From Alkalilimnicola ehrlichii (GTDB lineage Bacteria; Pseudomonadota; Gammaproteobacteria; Nitrococcales; AK92), in contig NZ_NFZV01000013.1 of assembly GCF_003399765.1 (NCBI RefSeq), positions 1-64,000 on the forward strand: a stretch of DNA of 64,000 nucleotides. The letters are read 5' to 3'. Both the position numbers and the translations under genes were made by a program. This document shows positions 20,885 to 29,829 of the stretch, one piece after another; position 1 is the stretch's first letter, and each line of letters begins with the position of its first letter. A model generated the notes under the pieces. It saw nothing but the letters and a program-made list of their open reading frames with translations. It made no database searches and was not told the origin of the DNA.

Positions 20885-21837
20885 GCGGGGCATAAGGCAA
20901 GCGTTCTCAGACATTGATGGCAGTGGGGGGCGCCTTGACCGGGCGCGACTTCCGTATGAGGCAAGCGCAGGCCATAGCGCAACCCCTGTTCCTCGGCGTC
21001 GAGTATCCAGCGACACAGCTGCGATAAGCGTTGTTCGTTATCCATGCCTTCGAGACGGTGCCAATCGAACCAAAGCCCGTTTTGGGCTGCGCTTTGGTAG
21101 AGCTTGGTTTGCGGCGGCAGCCCACGGGCGATGGAGTGCCAGTTGACTCTGTTCAGAGGGTCCCCAGCCTGATAGCGGCGAACGCCATGGAAGTCGTCCT
21201 GATCCTCCCCGGCGGTTTTGTGCAGACTATCGCTGGTGCCGCTAAAGCGTAGCGGCAGGCCGGTGTCGGCAGGGCGAGGGTAAACAAGACATTCGCTGTC
21301 CACGTCGATCCAAGACCATGCAAACACCAAACCGCCAGGAAAGCGAGAGATAATACGGCTGCGGCCAGCGGCAACGACGCCGCGGGCGGTCGTCTTTCGT
21401 TGCAATGTCAGTACCGTGCTGTCATAGGGTGCGATATCGCTCGCCTCTTGTAAGCTTCCCTCGCGATGCAGTTCAATTCCCAGCCGAGGGCGACGGCTGC
21501 GGTTGTTTAGCTGGAGCGGGAAGGCGGCGTTAGCACCGGCAAAAACCGGCTCCGGAGGCTGACAGCGCAACTCCAGCCCCAGTAAATTGCGGAAACAATG
21601 CAGGGTAAACACCAGTGCGAGCCCAGCGAGAAGAAACGCCAAGGCGAAAGCCATGCTGTTGCCGTAGTTCATCGCGGCGAGCCACATGACAATGAGCATA
21701 CCGGTATAACCCAGGCCCGCCCGGGTCGGCAGTATAAAGATGCGGCGGTAGCGCAAGCCGATCGGTTGTTGGCCGACCGTATCGCCGCGGACAAGCCAGG
21801 CTTGCAAGCCTTCGGGTAAACGTTCGACAAGCCGCAT
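20881..21837 (-). CDS. DUF58 domain protein
   Basis: A 318-residue protein with two N-terminal membrane helices (about residues 35-75) and a DUF58 region containing DFHGVRRYQAGDPLNRVNWHSIARG, the family signature. DUF58 proteins go with MoxR ATPases and often transglutaminases; all three are adjacent here. Its last codons overlap the tgpA start and its first the moxR stop, so the three genes form one operon. Confidence 0.9.
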   Translation of the reverse strand: MRLVERLPEGLQAWLVRGDTVGQQPIGLRYRRIFILPTRAGLGYTGMLIVMWLAAMNYGNSMAFALAFLLAGLALVFTLHCFRNLLGLELRCQPPEPVFAGANAAFPLQLNNRSRRPRLGIELHREGSLQEASDIAPYDSTVLTLQRKTTARGVVAAGRSRIISRFPGGLVFAWSWIDVDSECLVYPRPADTGLPLRFSGTSDSLHKTAGEDQDDFHGVRRYQAGDPLNRVNWHSIARGLPPQTKLYQSAAQNGLWFDWHRLEGMDNEQRLSQLCRWILDAEEQGLRYGLRLPHTEVAPGQGAPHCHQCLRTLALCPA

Positions 21838-22754
21838 CAGGGAATGGAAACCTGCTGCAGTATAGCGACGGGGCCGACTTGGCGATTGGCGGCAAGGCTT
21901 GCTTCGTTCGGGTGGAGCCGATGGTTGGCGACGCTTGGAAACACAGCCTGTACGTCTTCCGGATAAACCGCATCGCGATTATTCAGTAGTGCCCACGCTT
22001 GTGCCGCTCGCAGCAGCGCCAAGCCCGCCCGCGGCGACAGCCCCACCCGGTAGTGGCCGCAGGTGCGGGTATGCGCCAACAAGGCTTGTACATAGTCGAT
22101 GAGGGCAGCCGACGCATGAATGCGAGGAACCTGTTGTTGCAGCGCTAGTAGATCCGGGGCGTTGAGCGCGGGTTGCAGGCGCTGCAAAAGGCTGCGTCGA
22201 CTCTCGCCTTGGAGCAACATCCGTTCCGCCGCTGCGCTGGGATAGCCCATTTCGATACGCATCAGGAAGCGGTCGAGCTGGGACTCCGGTAATGGAAAGG
22301 TGCCGATTTGCGTGTCCGGATTCTGAGTAGCAATCACGAAAAAGGGGCGGGGGAGGGGGCGGGTTTCGCCTTCTACCGTGACCTGCCGCTCTTCCATTGC
22401 TTCTAGTAAGGCGCTTTGGGCTTTAGGCGTTGCGCGGTTGATCTCGTCAGCGAGTACAAATTGCGCAAAGATCGGGCCGGGCCGAAAGTTGAGTGTGCCG
22501 CTGTTGTGCTCGTAGATCGAGCAGCCGACAATATCCGCTGGCAGCAAGTCGGCGGTGAACTGGATGCGTTGCAGCTGTAAACCCAGTAGGCGCGCCAGCA
22601 GGTGCGCCAGCGTGGTTTTCCCAACGCCTGGTAAGTCTTCGATCAATAAGTCGCCATCGGCGAGTAGGCAGGCGAAGGCCAGCCGAAGTTGCGTCTGTTT
22701 GTCGAGAATGATTTCGTCGGCGGCCTGAAGAGCTTGCGCTAAGGCTTGGGGCAT
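21837..22754 (-). CDS. MoxR-family AAA+ ATPase
   Basis: A 305-residue MoxR ATPase with Walker A GVGKTT, Walker B VLADEINRA, the conserved EAMEERQVTVEGETRPLPRP loop and sensor 1 ATQNPDTQIGTFPLPE. MoxR proteins act as chaperone-like partners of DUF58 and von Willebrand-type proteins. It is the first gene of the MoxR-DUF58-TgpA operon. Confidence 0.92.
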   Translation of the reverse strand: MPQALAQALQAADEIILDKQTQLRLAFACLLADGDLLIEDLPGVGKTTLAHLLARLLGLQLQRIQFTADLLPADIVGCSIYEHNSGTLNFRPGPIFAQFVLADEINRATPKAQSALLEAMEERQVTVEGETRPLPRPFFVIATQNPDTQIGTFPLPESQLDRFLMRIEMGYPSAAAERMLLQGESRRSLLQRLQPALNAPDLLALQQQVPRIHASAALIDYVQALLAHTRTCGHYRVGLSPRAGLALLRAAQAWALLNNRDAVYPEDVQAVFPSVANHRLHPNEASLAANRQVGPVAILQQVSIP

Positions 22755-22774
22755 GAATGACTTCCTGAAATTAG

Positions 22775-22817
22775 CACAGGCTGCCCAGAACCCGTGCAGA
22801 GTTTCGGGCAGCCTGTG
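22775..22817 (-). terminator. Hairpin between hmp and the moxR operon
   Basis: Perfect 12-bp stem (22775-22786 with 22806-22817) and a 19-nt loop in the 130 bases between the hmp stop and the moxR start. It lacks a T run on the minus strand, so termination is possible but not certain. Confidence 0.45.
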
Positions 22818-22886
22818 AGAGAGCGCTTTTCCTTTTTCGCCCTAATTTATACCACGTCATTCAAAACGGCTCGACTTAGGAGGCGC

Positions 22887-24103
22887 TCACGCCGGCTCCA
22901 GGACATCGGAGCCGAATACTTCGTAGTGAATCCGCGCCGGGTCGATGTCGTTACGATGTAAGGCGTCTCGATGAAGGCGGATGAATGGAAGCGGTCCGCA
23001 GAGGTAATAGTGTGCCCCAGGTAGCTCGAAACACTCTGGGACGGCTGTTAGATCGACTTGACCTTGCTGGTCGTAGTCGTCCCCGAGGCGGGCATGAGGT
23101 TCTGGGTTTTCGAGAAAAAAACGCTTTTCAACCCTGGGTGTTCGCTTTCGAGCGCCCGTACTTCCTCTCGCATCGCCTGTACCGCACGGTTACGAGCACC
23201 GTGAATGAACAGCGCCACTGCGTCCGGAGCTTGCGCAAGGTGCTGTTTAAGCATTCCGATCATGGGTGTGATGCCGACGCCGCCGCTAATAAAGACTTGC
23301 GGCGAATGCGTTGTAGCCGTGAGCAGGAAGTCCCCAAAAGGCGGGCTAAGCTCAAGTTCATCGCCTTCGTGGAATTCGTCGTGCAATAGATTGGACACCA
23401 TGCCGGCTGGATTGTCAGCGGGGTTTTCGCGTTTGACGGAGATACGCAGATACTCGCCATTGGGAACGTCCGACAAGCTATACTGCCGCGGCTGAGTCAG
23501 GCCCAGAGCCGGCACGTCGACGCGTACGCTCACGTACTGCCCGGGGGTGTATCGAGGCACGGCGTCGCCATCGCTGGGATAAAGATAGAAAGAGCATATT
23601 TCCGCACTTTCCCGGACTTTCCGGCGGATAGTGAAACGCCGCCAACCCCGCCAGCCGCCCGGTTTGCTGCTGGCTTCTCGGTAAAGTTCGGCTTCCGCTT
23701 CGATAAAGATATTGGCAAGTTGGCCGTAAGCGGCGCGCCAGGCGTCGATGATCTCATCGTTTACCGCGTCGCCGAGCACTTCTTGGATGGAAGCAAGCAG
23801 GTGTTCGCCCACGATATCGTATTGGCTCGGCTCGATATCGAGGCTGGCGTGCTTATGCGCGACCCGGGAGACGGTGTTCGCAAGTACTTCCGGTCGATCG
23901 ATATTGGCCGCGTAGGCATAGACCGCATTAGCCAACGCCTTGGGTTGATCCCCAATGGCTTGATGGGCCTGATTGAAGATGCTTTTTAGTTCGGGGTGGT
24001 GACGGAACATGCGCCGATAGAAATGCTCTGTGATTGCCAAACCGTGCTCGGCAAGCACAGGAGCGGTTGACTTTACGATGGCCTTGTCTTGTTCCCTGAG
24101 CAT
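22887..24103 (-). CDS. hmp: Flavohemoglobin, nitric oxide dioxygenase, one frameshift
   Basis: Oxidises NO to nitrate using NAD(P)H and O2. Order: globin domain (residues 1-140, with the proximal His in VAHKHASLDI), FAD-binding domain (RQYSLSD) and NAD-binding domain (ISGGVGITPMIGML). The frame breaks at 23115-23121: one more T on the coding strand (eight instead of seven) restores FFLENPEPHARLGDDYD and the conserved end HYYLCGPLPFI...YEVFGSD, giving 405 residues, normal for Hmp. The start at 24103 follows GGAGG. An NsrR-type operator lies just upstream. Confidence 0.94.
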
Positions 24104-24116
24104 AGAACGCCTCCAT

Positions 24117-24139
24117 AAGATGTAAATGTAATACATCTT
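24117..24139 (-). promoter_or_regulatory. NsrR-type operator of hmp
   Basis: Perfect inverted repeat AAGATGTA (24117-24124) and TACATCTT (24132-24139) with a 7-base spacer, ending 13 bases before the hmp start codon. It matches the NsrR consensus AAGATG-N11-CATCTT. NsrR is an NO-sensing Fe-S repressor of the Rrf2 family; no nsrR gene is in this window. Confidence 0.88.
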
Positions 24140-24227
24140 AAAGCTATCAGAATTGGAGTGCATGATCCAGTCGGGGGGCTGCGAGCTTGGATACACCGGC
24201 AAAGGGAAGGCAAGCTCTAAATAAGCG

Positions 24228-24899
24228 CTAACCCTGTTTTGAGGCGGGAGCGATCAGATCGGGAGCGTTGTTGCTGGGTCGGTTGACCGCCGTGCTGACA
24301 GGGTAGATTTCCAACGAATCGGGCGGCACGCGCTTGACCGCTTCGCGGACGGTTTTGCGATCAACCAGGCTGGGGTCCAGCCAATCGCTCCAACACGCCT
24401 GCGCTAACACCACCGGCATGCGCGAATGCACCTCAAGCAGCGGTCCGAAGGCCGGTTCAGTGAGTATCGCGCAGCTAGTTTCAGTGCCATGTCCGGTCGG
24501 TTCCCATATCGCCGCCAGCATGAGAATCTCGCCGTTCTTGGACTGAATGTAATACGGTTGTTTGTGCCCATCTTCCTGGCGCCATTCATAGTAACCGTCG
24601 GCCGGAACTAGGCCGCGCCGATGAGCGAAGGCATGGCGGAAGTATCGGCTTTTAGCGACATTCTCGGCCCTTGCGTTAATAGGGCGGGGCGCGTTGCGGC
24701 CTTCCGTCCAGGTCGGATGGAATCCCCACCAACTAAAGCCAAGTTGCAAAGCACTTAGAGTTTGCGGTGCCAGTGCCAGGCTAATTTGCGTGCCGGGCGC
24801 CACGTTGTAGCGGGCGATTTGGTCTCCCACAGGGTGGTTTATACCCAATAACCGGGCAACGCGGCCTCTGGATGAATACAAAGCAAAGCGTCCACACAT
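24228..24899 (-). CDS. yedK: SRAP domain protein (abasic-site crosslinking, YedK/HMCES)
   Basis: A 223-residue SRAP protein. The start at 24899 is set by the catalytic Cys2 (MCGRFALYSS), which must be exposed after Met removal to crosslink to abasic sites in single-stranded DNA. Other active-site motifs: RYNVAPGTQ, PINARAENV, RRGLVPADGYYEW and EVHSRMPVVL (catalytic His). Length is normal. An upstream in-frame ATG at 24989 would bury the catalytic Cys and is rejected. Confidence 0.92.
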   Translation of the reverse strand: MCGRFALYSSRGRVARLLGINHPVGDQIARYNVAPGTQISLALAPQTLSALQLGFSWWGFHPTWTEGRNAPRPINARAENVAKSRYFRHAFAHRRGLVPADGYYEWRQEDGHKQPYYIQSKNGEILMLAAIWEPTGHGTETSCAILTEPAFGPLLEVHSRMPVVLAQACWSDWLDPSLVDRKTVREAVKRVPPDSLEIYPVSTAVNRPSNNAPDLIAPASKQG

Positions 24900-25024
24900 G
24901 CCGGGCAACCTCGCTGAGGGTTGTCTCCGACATGTGGGCAGAGCGTTCGGTTTTCTGCCTGCGGGGATAACTCGCGCGAACCCATGCATGGCATGGCAGC
25001 GGAGAGCGTTCCCCCGCTAACGGA

Positions 25025-25768
25025 TCACTTCCGTCGAGCCCCTTTCAACGGTTGCTCGAAGATCAGCGAGCCGGAATCGGGGCGCAAGCGATACACTTGT
25101 GCGGGGCGGTGGCTGGCCGTTTCGAAGCAGTCTGCAATCGGTTCGACTAACGGTTCGATGCGCCGGCGAAAGGCGCCGGCGGTCAAGCGCCGTTGCAGCA
25201 CTAATTCGAAGACTCGCTGCATCTTGCTGAGGGTAAAGCGTTGCGGCAGGAGGTGTGCTGGCAGTGCCGTGTATTCGGCCTTCGCGCGGATGCGCCGAAT
25301 AGCGCAATCAATCAGAGCCCGGTGATCGAATGCCATGGCGTCCGGTAGAGCGCTAAGCGGAAACCATTTTGCCAGGCGCTTATCGATAGGCGGTACGTCG
25401 TCTTCGGCGATCAGCGCGAAGAAGAGCACCGTCAGCGACCAGCCGCGCGGGTCGCGTTCGCGACCGCCAACCGTTTTGACCTGTTCCAAGTAGGGGGAGA
25501 CGAAGGCGGCTTTTTCCTTTAGTTTGCGTACTGCGCAGGCTTCCGGGTCAGCGTCGTTTCGGATATCGATAAAGCCACCAGGCAAACCCCAGCTACCTAA
25601 GAAGGGGTGCTCTTCTCGTTTTACTAGCAAGACCGCTAACTGCTCGTCACGCAGCGTAACGATGACAGGATCTACCGTGACCAATGGCGTAGCATAGGCC
25701 GACGCATCGTACTCGGCCAGGAAACGGGCCTCGGCGGCTGAAGCCGGGCGATAAGTCGAGCTAGTCAT
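25025..25768 (-). CDS. nrtR: NrtR-type regulator of NAD synthesis (degenerate Nudix plus winged helix)
   Basis: A 247-residue protein. The N-terminal Nudix domain has GLPGGFIDIRNDADPEACAVRKLKEK, in which the catalytic REx2EE of the Nudix box is changed to RKLKEK; the C-terminal part is a winged helix (FTLSKMQRVFELVLQRRLTAGAFRRRI). This is the NrtR build: an ADP-ribose-sensing repressor of NAD salvage genes. Divergence from pncA-pncB supports the role. The start at 25768 follows GAGGAG at 11 bases; an ATG at 25807 is also in frame. A true Nudix hydrolase is less likely. Confidence 0.85.
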   Translation of the reverse strand: MTSSTYRPASAAEARFLAEYDASAYATPLVTVDPVIVTLRDEQLAVLLVKREEHPFLGSWGLPGGFIDIRNDADPEACAVRKLKEKAAFVSPYLEQVKTVGGRERDPRGWSLTVLFFALIAEDDVPPIDKRLAKWFPLSALPDAMAFDHRALIDCAIRRIRAKAEYTALPAHLLPQRFTLSKMQRVFELVLQRRLTAGAFRRRIEPLVEPIADCFETASHRPAQVYRLRPDSGSLIFEQPLKGARRK

Positions 25769-25814
25769 AACCGAGGCGACTCCTCTGCGAGTAGAATGGC
25801 TTGACATCGTACCA

Positions 25815-25839
25815 ACTTATTCGTAACCTGCAACTAAGT
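25815..25839. promoter_or_regulatory. Possible NrtR operator
   Basis: ACTTA (25815-25819) and TAAGT (25835-25839) face each other around 15 bases, in the nrtR-pncA intergenic region. The arms are short, and NrtR motifs vary between lineages, so this is only a candidate. Confidence 0.3.
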
Positions 25840-25870
25840 AATTCGCAACAAGAGAAAAAGGGCAAGAATA

Positions 25871-26527
25871 ATGACTAAACTGCCGCCGAAAGATGTTGTT
25901 GCTTCACTCGACGTCGATGCGCAGAAATGCTTTACTCCGGTTTGTCCGGATGAGCTGCCGGTACCGGAAGGGGACGAGATCGTCGACGAGCTAAATGCCC
26001 AGGCCGGTCTTGCGCGACTTCGGTTGTTTTCCAAGGATGCGCATCCGGCGACCCCGGTTTGGTTGGCGGATGCCGAGCACCCTCCCTTATCGCCCGTCGA
26101 GGGCGAGGCCAATGCCGATCTGTATTGGCCGTTGCATGCCGTTCCGGGCACCCGCGGTTTCGAACTGCTGGACGGTTTACCGGCGGAGACGGCCTACGAT
26201 CACCCAATCTACAAAGGCGTGGCGCCCGATATGCACCCCTACGGGGCGGCATACCACGACCTTGCCGAACGGATTTCGACGGGGCTGATTGAGTATTTAA
26301 CAGTCAACCGGATTAGCCATGTTATTGTCGGCGGCTTAGCGTTGGAATTCTGCGTGGCTACCACAGTACGACAATTGCAAGAAGCAGGTTTTCAGGTGAT
26401 TCTGAATCTTGCGGCAACTCGGCCTCTGGATCGAGAAGCGGGCGAGCGAGCGGTCCAGTCGATGCGCGAACAGGGTGTGTGGGTTGTTCGGAACGCGGCG
26501 GAGTTGCAAGCAGAGGTAGAGGCGTAA
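25871..26527 (+). CDS. pncA: Nicotinamidase
   Basis: A 218-residue isochorismatase-fold enzyme that deamidates nicotinamide to nicotinate. The catalytic Asp is in SLDVDAQKCFTP, the Lys in IYKGVAPDMHPY and the Cys in GGLALEFCVATTVRQL. The metal-site region FSKDAHP is also present. It starts the pncA-pncB operon, divergent from nrtR. Confidence 0.92.
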   Translation: MTKLPPKDVVASLDVDAQKCFTPVCPDELPVPEGDEIVDELNAQAGLARLRLFSKDAHPATPVWLADAEHPPLSPVEGEANADLYWPLHAVPGTRGFELLDGLPAETAYDHPIYKGVAPDMHPYGAAYHDLAERISTGLIEYLTVNRISHVIVGGLALEFCVATTVRQLQEAGFQVILNLAATRPLDREAGERAVQSMREQGVWVVRNAAELQAEVEA

Positions 26528-26531
26528 GGCG

Positions 26532-27695
26532 ATGGAACCGATTATCACCAGTTTGTTGGATACGGACCTCTATAAGTTAACGATGATGCAGGCGGTGCTG
26601 CATCGTTACCCCCAGGCGCACGTACGTTATGAGTTTCGGTGCCGTAGCGCGCATAAGTTAGGAGCGCTCGCCGAGCGTGTCGAAGCGCAAGTCGGCATGC
26701 TGCGAGGCGTCGCGCTTACTAAGGACGAAGCCGAGTACCTGCGCTCTTTAAGGTTTATGAAAGACGATTTCGTCGACTTTCTCAGCTTGTTTCGCTTTAA
26801 CCCGGACTACGTTCAAGTAAGCCGCGATGGGGACGAGTTGCGCATAGCGATCGAAGGGCCGTGGTTGCATACGATTTTGTTTGAGGTTCCGCTGCTCGCC
26901 ATTGTTGCCGAGTTGGAGTTCGAAACCCATCCCGATCAGGCGCGATTGCTGGCCAAGGGGCGAGAACGGCTGGAGGAGAAACTGGCGCTGTTACGTTCAG
27001 CCGACGTGGTGCCTGCCTTTGCCGAATTCGGTACCCGCCGCCGGGCCGCCCGCCGCTGGCAGACGGAAGTGGTGAATCGGTTGCTGGAGGCGAAAGGGTT
27101 TTCCGGTACCAGTAATGTCGACCTTGCCCGTCGCTTTGGCTTGCTGCCAATTGGGACTATGGCACATGAATGGTTGCAAGCCCATCAGGCGTTAGGGGCG
27201 CGTTTGGTCGACTCTCAGAAGGCGGCGTTGGAAGCGTGGGTGCAAGAGTATCGAGGAGACCTAGGCATTGCGCTGACGGATGTTATCGGCATGGACGCAT
27301 TCACCCGCGATTTCGACCTCTACTTTGCAAAGCTATTCGACGGCCTGCGCCATGATTCAGGCGATCCGGTGGTGTGGGCCGAGACAATGATCGCGCATTA
27401 TCGAGCGCTGAGGATCGACCCGCGTAGTAAGCAATTGGTGTTCAGCGACGGGCTCGATGTCGAGCAAATGATCGCTCTGGAGAAAGCGTTCGGGCAGCAG
27501 GCAAAAATTGCTTTCGGCGTCGGCACCAACCTAACCCATGACCTGGGTATCGAACCGCCTTCCGTGGTCATTAAAATGACCGAATGCCAAGGACAGCCGG
27601 TGGCAAAACTTTCCGACAGCGCGGGTAAAACGATGTGTCGGGATGCGTCTTACTTGAATTATCTGTGCAGCGTATTCGGCAAAGAGGCGGCGTAA
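26532..27695 (+). CDS. pncB: Nicotinate phosphoribosyltransferase
   Basis: A 387-residue enzyme that joins nicotinate and PRPP, using ATP, to form nicotinate mononucleotide. It begins with the typical SLLDTDLYKLTMMQAVLH and contains FAEFGTRRRAA and the phosphate-binding DGLRHDSGDP segments, the latter near the phosphorylated His region. It begins 4 bases after pncA, so the two are co-transcribed and together recycle nicotinamide to NAD. Confidence 0.95.
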   Translation: MEPIITSLLDTDLYKLTMMQAVLHRYPQAHVRYEFRCRSAHKLGALAERVEAQVGMLRGVALTKDEAEYLRSLRFMKDDFVDFLSLFRFNPDYVQVSRDGDELRIAIEGPWLHTILFEVPLLAIVAELEFETHPDQARLLAKGRERLEEKLALLRSADVVPAFAEFGTRRRAARRWQTEVVNRLLEAKGFSGTSNVDLARRFGLLPIGTMAHEWLQAHQALGARLVDSQKAALEAWVQEYRGDLGIALTDVIGMDAFTRDFDLYFAKLFDGLRHDSGDPVVWAETMIAHYRALRIDPRSKQLVFSDGLDVEQMIALEKAFGQQAKIAFGVGTNLTHDLGIEPPSVVIKMTECQGQPVAKLSDSAGKTMCRDASYLNYLCSVFGKEAA

Positions 27696-27749
27696 TTCGG
27701 CAGGTTGAGAGGGGCTTCAAGAAGCATTGGTAGGTGTTAAAGCCAAAAA

Positions 27750-27770
27750 CGGCCACTGGCCGGTTTTTTT
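27750..27770. terminator. Terminator shared by pncB and tmRNA
   Basis: Stem CGGCC/GGCCG (27750-27754, 27758-27762) with a 3-nt loop, T7 on the plus strand (27764-27770) and an A5 run on the other side, giving a T run for the minus strand. It lies between the converging pncB and ssrA. Confidence 0.75.
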
Positions 27771-27774
27771 GTGT

Positions 27775-28138
27775 TGGTGGAGGCGGCGGGAATCGAACCC
27801 GCGTCCGCAAGAGCTCTACCGTCGGCTCTACATGCTTAGCCCGTCTATTACATTCGCCGAACGCTGCCCAACGAGCTAGGGATCACATTCGACTAGCCTG
27901 ATTGATTTAACAGTGACGAGTGCAGGCGGTACCCGTCAGCTGCGATCCTGTGAGCTACGACCGTTGATTCGGAGGCACAGGCACCATCCGGTCAACGGCT
28001 AGCGGGATTTAGGCCGCTAGAGCGTAGTTTTCGTCGTTGGCAACTATATTTAAGTTGGCAGCTTTTTTTACGAGGGAAAGCTACATCCTCGGCATGCACC
28101 TAAGGCTTTGCGACTTGCGTCGAAACCATGTCGCCCCC
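27775..28138 (-). ncRNA. ssrA: tmRNA
   Basis: A 364-nt transfer-messenger RNA. The 5' end GGGGGCGACATGGTTTCGACG (28138 downwards) pairs as a 7-bp acceptor stem with CGCCTCC before ACCA at the 3' end (27775). The T arm GGTTCGATTCC is intact. The tag frame lies at 28041-28009. It rescues stalled ribosomes together with SmpB, encoded 65 bases upstream on the same strand. Confidence 0.97.
28009..28041 (-). other. tmRNA proteolysis-tag reading frame
   Basis: Resume codon GCC at 28041-28039, then codons for ANDENYALAA and stop TAA (28011-28009). The tag directs the rescued polypeptide to ClpXP and related proteases. Confidence 0.95.
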
Positions 28139-28202
28139 TTAGCATTGAGTAAGACAGTCTATACCAATGCAAAGTTCCCTGCGAGTATTTCCTCGCTCGT
28201 AC

Positions 28203-28689
28203 TTATTGCGTACGGTGTTTCAGTAAGCGCTCTTTTTGTCGCTTCCAATCCTGATCTTTCTTGTCGGCCGCTTGTCGTACTGCTTTTGCCTTTGGCTAAG
28301 CCGACATTAAGCTTGGCGCGGCCGCGTTTCCAATGTAGGTCCAACGGTACCAGCGTGTAACCGGCTCGTTCCGTGGAGCCGACCAGGCGGCTGAGTTCCC
28401 GTTTATGCAGTAGAAGTTTACGCGATCGCGTCGGGTCGGGTTTGATATGGGTCGATGCCGTTGCAAGCGGCGTGACATTCGAACCCACAAGCCATGCCTC
28501 GCCCCGCCGGACGACGACGTAAGCTTCCTGTAGACTGACACGCCCGGCACGGAGGCTTTTCACCTCCCAACCTTCGAGTGCCAAACCGGCCTCAATCCGC
28601 TCCTCGATAAAATAATCGTGCTTAGCGCGACGATTCAGAGCGATCGTGGCACTGCTATTGGTCGATTTGTTGTTGGCTTTCTTACTCAC
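28203..28689 (-). CDS. smpB: SsrA-binding protein, two frameshifts near the C-terminus
   Basis: Binds the tRNA-like domain of tmRNA. The body is intact ([42 protein letters not shown]). The C-terminus is broken twice: adding a base at 28284-28287 and another at 28268-28269 restores KGKKQYDKR then [19 protein letters not shown], the basic tail that enters the mRNA channel. The repaired protein has 162 residues (E. coli 160). Unrepaired, the tail is replaced by unrelated residues and the stop falls at 28159. Confidence 0.94.
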
Positions 28690-28834
28690 GCGGCTATTGT
28701 ACTCACAGCAACGCCTGCGGGCTAGTGGCCGATCATCTTTCAGGTCGCGTTTTCAGAAGGTTTTGCTGCCTGCGGCTACAGGTGCGTAGCTCCTTTCGCT
28801 AAATTAGCGTGTGGCCGTTAGTGCGAGGCACACT

Positions 28835-29155
28835 TTACCGCAGTGTGTCTTCAAATCGTGGGCGCATACCAAGCCCGGCCGCCCGGCGGCAGTGGAGGTT
28901 CAAGCGATTCGTCTCTTTGGCCATAGCTTGTGTTATGCGCATAAGTTCTCGTCGGATGTAGCGCCGAGCTTCTAAGCCTGGGGGCATGTACCGGGGGATG
29001 TAATCCATGGCAGGGCATATGCCTTGTGCGCGAACCACGAAATCCGCAAACACATCAACCGTTTCAGGTGTCATTCGCCAAGATGAGACTTGTGCCCCGT
29101 AGATAGGGCGTAGACCCTCTCGGATAGCCTCTTTTTCTCTGTGCGACAGTTCCAT
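28835..29155 (-). CDS. Small hypothetical protein, second gene of an unknown pair
   Basis: Not recognised. A 106-residue soluble protein rich in Arg and Met, predicted mostly helical, with two Cys (in GICPAMDYIPRYM and NLHCRRAAGL). No signal peptide or membrane segment is visible. Its ATG overlaps the stop of the preceding gene by one base (TAATG), so the two are translationally coupled and should be functionally linked. Codon use is clean and length plausible, so it is probably a real gene. Confidence 0.65.
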   Translation of the reverse strand: MELSHREKEAIREGLRPIYGAQVSSWRMTPETVDVFADFVVRAQGICPAMDYIPRYMPPGLEARRYIRRELMRITQAMAKETNRLNLHCRRAAGLGMRPRFEDTLR

Positions 29156-29829
29156 TATCGCGCTTCTCTTGTTGATAACCCCGAAACATGTTGTTGGAAC
29201 TCTGCTTTAGATAATCCTGACCCGCGAATTTCTAAGAAGGCGTTTGGCGCAGCATCGTTGGAGACAAATGCTATGTGTAATTCCTGGCCGCTGCGGGACT
29301 CTGGTTGGAAGTAATACACATTTATAGGAGCCTTCGATAAATGAGTGATCGTAGTGTCTTCGGACATGTCCTGCATGGCTTTTAGAAGCTGCGAATACCG
29401 AAACAAGCTTTTTTCTATCGCCGTCTCCTTCGGTTCTTCCTCGGGGGTTTTCTCGAACGCATTGCGAAGGAAATCTACGAAATTGATAGCAAAGGGATCA
29501 AAGCCGTAGTCCGAGGTAAAGCCATAGGCTTCCGCATCGTAGGTATGGAAGATAAGCCGAGAGCCGTCGAGGTCAAAAGTGAGTATAGCGTTTCGGTGAA
29601 CCACGCGTTGCGGAGGCTTGGGGAGGCTGAGAACCAGTTCAGGTCCAACTTCTAGCTCGATAGTTCGGGCGGCGTGTGAGTGTTGTGGCCAGTCGCCAGA
29701 AACTGCTGTCAGTGAGCACTGAGGCAGTTTGCAGAGGTCCGGCATTGGAATCTGCTGGCTATAAACGGAGGTGGTTGCCAATAAAGAAAGGCCTAGTATT
29801 GTAAGTGCCCTTAAAGTTCCTGTTGCCAT
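29155..29829 (-). CDS. Secreted hypothetical protein, first gene of an unknown pair
   Basis: Not recognised. A 224-residue protein with a clear Sec signal peptide (MATGTLRALTILGLSLLATTSVYSQQ, cleavage likely after VYS), so periplasmic or secreted. The mature part starts with a Cys pair (DLCKLPQC) that may form a disulfide, then a beta-rich middle (AILTFDLDGSRLIFHTYD) and a Glu-rich linker (KTPEEEPKETAIEKS). It is coupled to the next gene by TAATG. The upstream region is AT-rich compared with the rest of the window, which may point to acquisition by transfer. Confidence 0.7.
   Translation of the reverse strand: MATGTLRALTILGLSLLATTSVYSQQIPMPDLCKLPQCSLTAVSGDWPQHSHAARTIELEVGPELVLSLPKPPQRVVHRNAILTFDLDGSRLIFHTYDAEAYGFTSDYGFDPFAINFVDFLRNAFEKTPEEEPKETAIEKSLFRYSQLLKAMQDMSEDTTITHLSKAPINVYYFQPESRSGQELHIAFVSNDAAPNAFLEIRGSGLSKAEFQQHVSGLSTREAR

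Noticed and set aside
18923-22754. MoxR-DUF58-TgpA as a new system
   Set aside because: The three-gene set is widespread and already described in proteobacteria, although its substrate is unknown.
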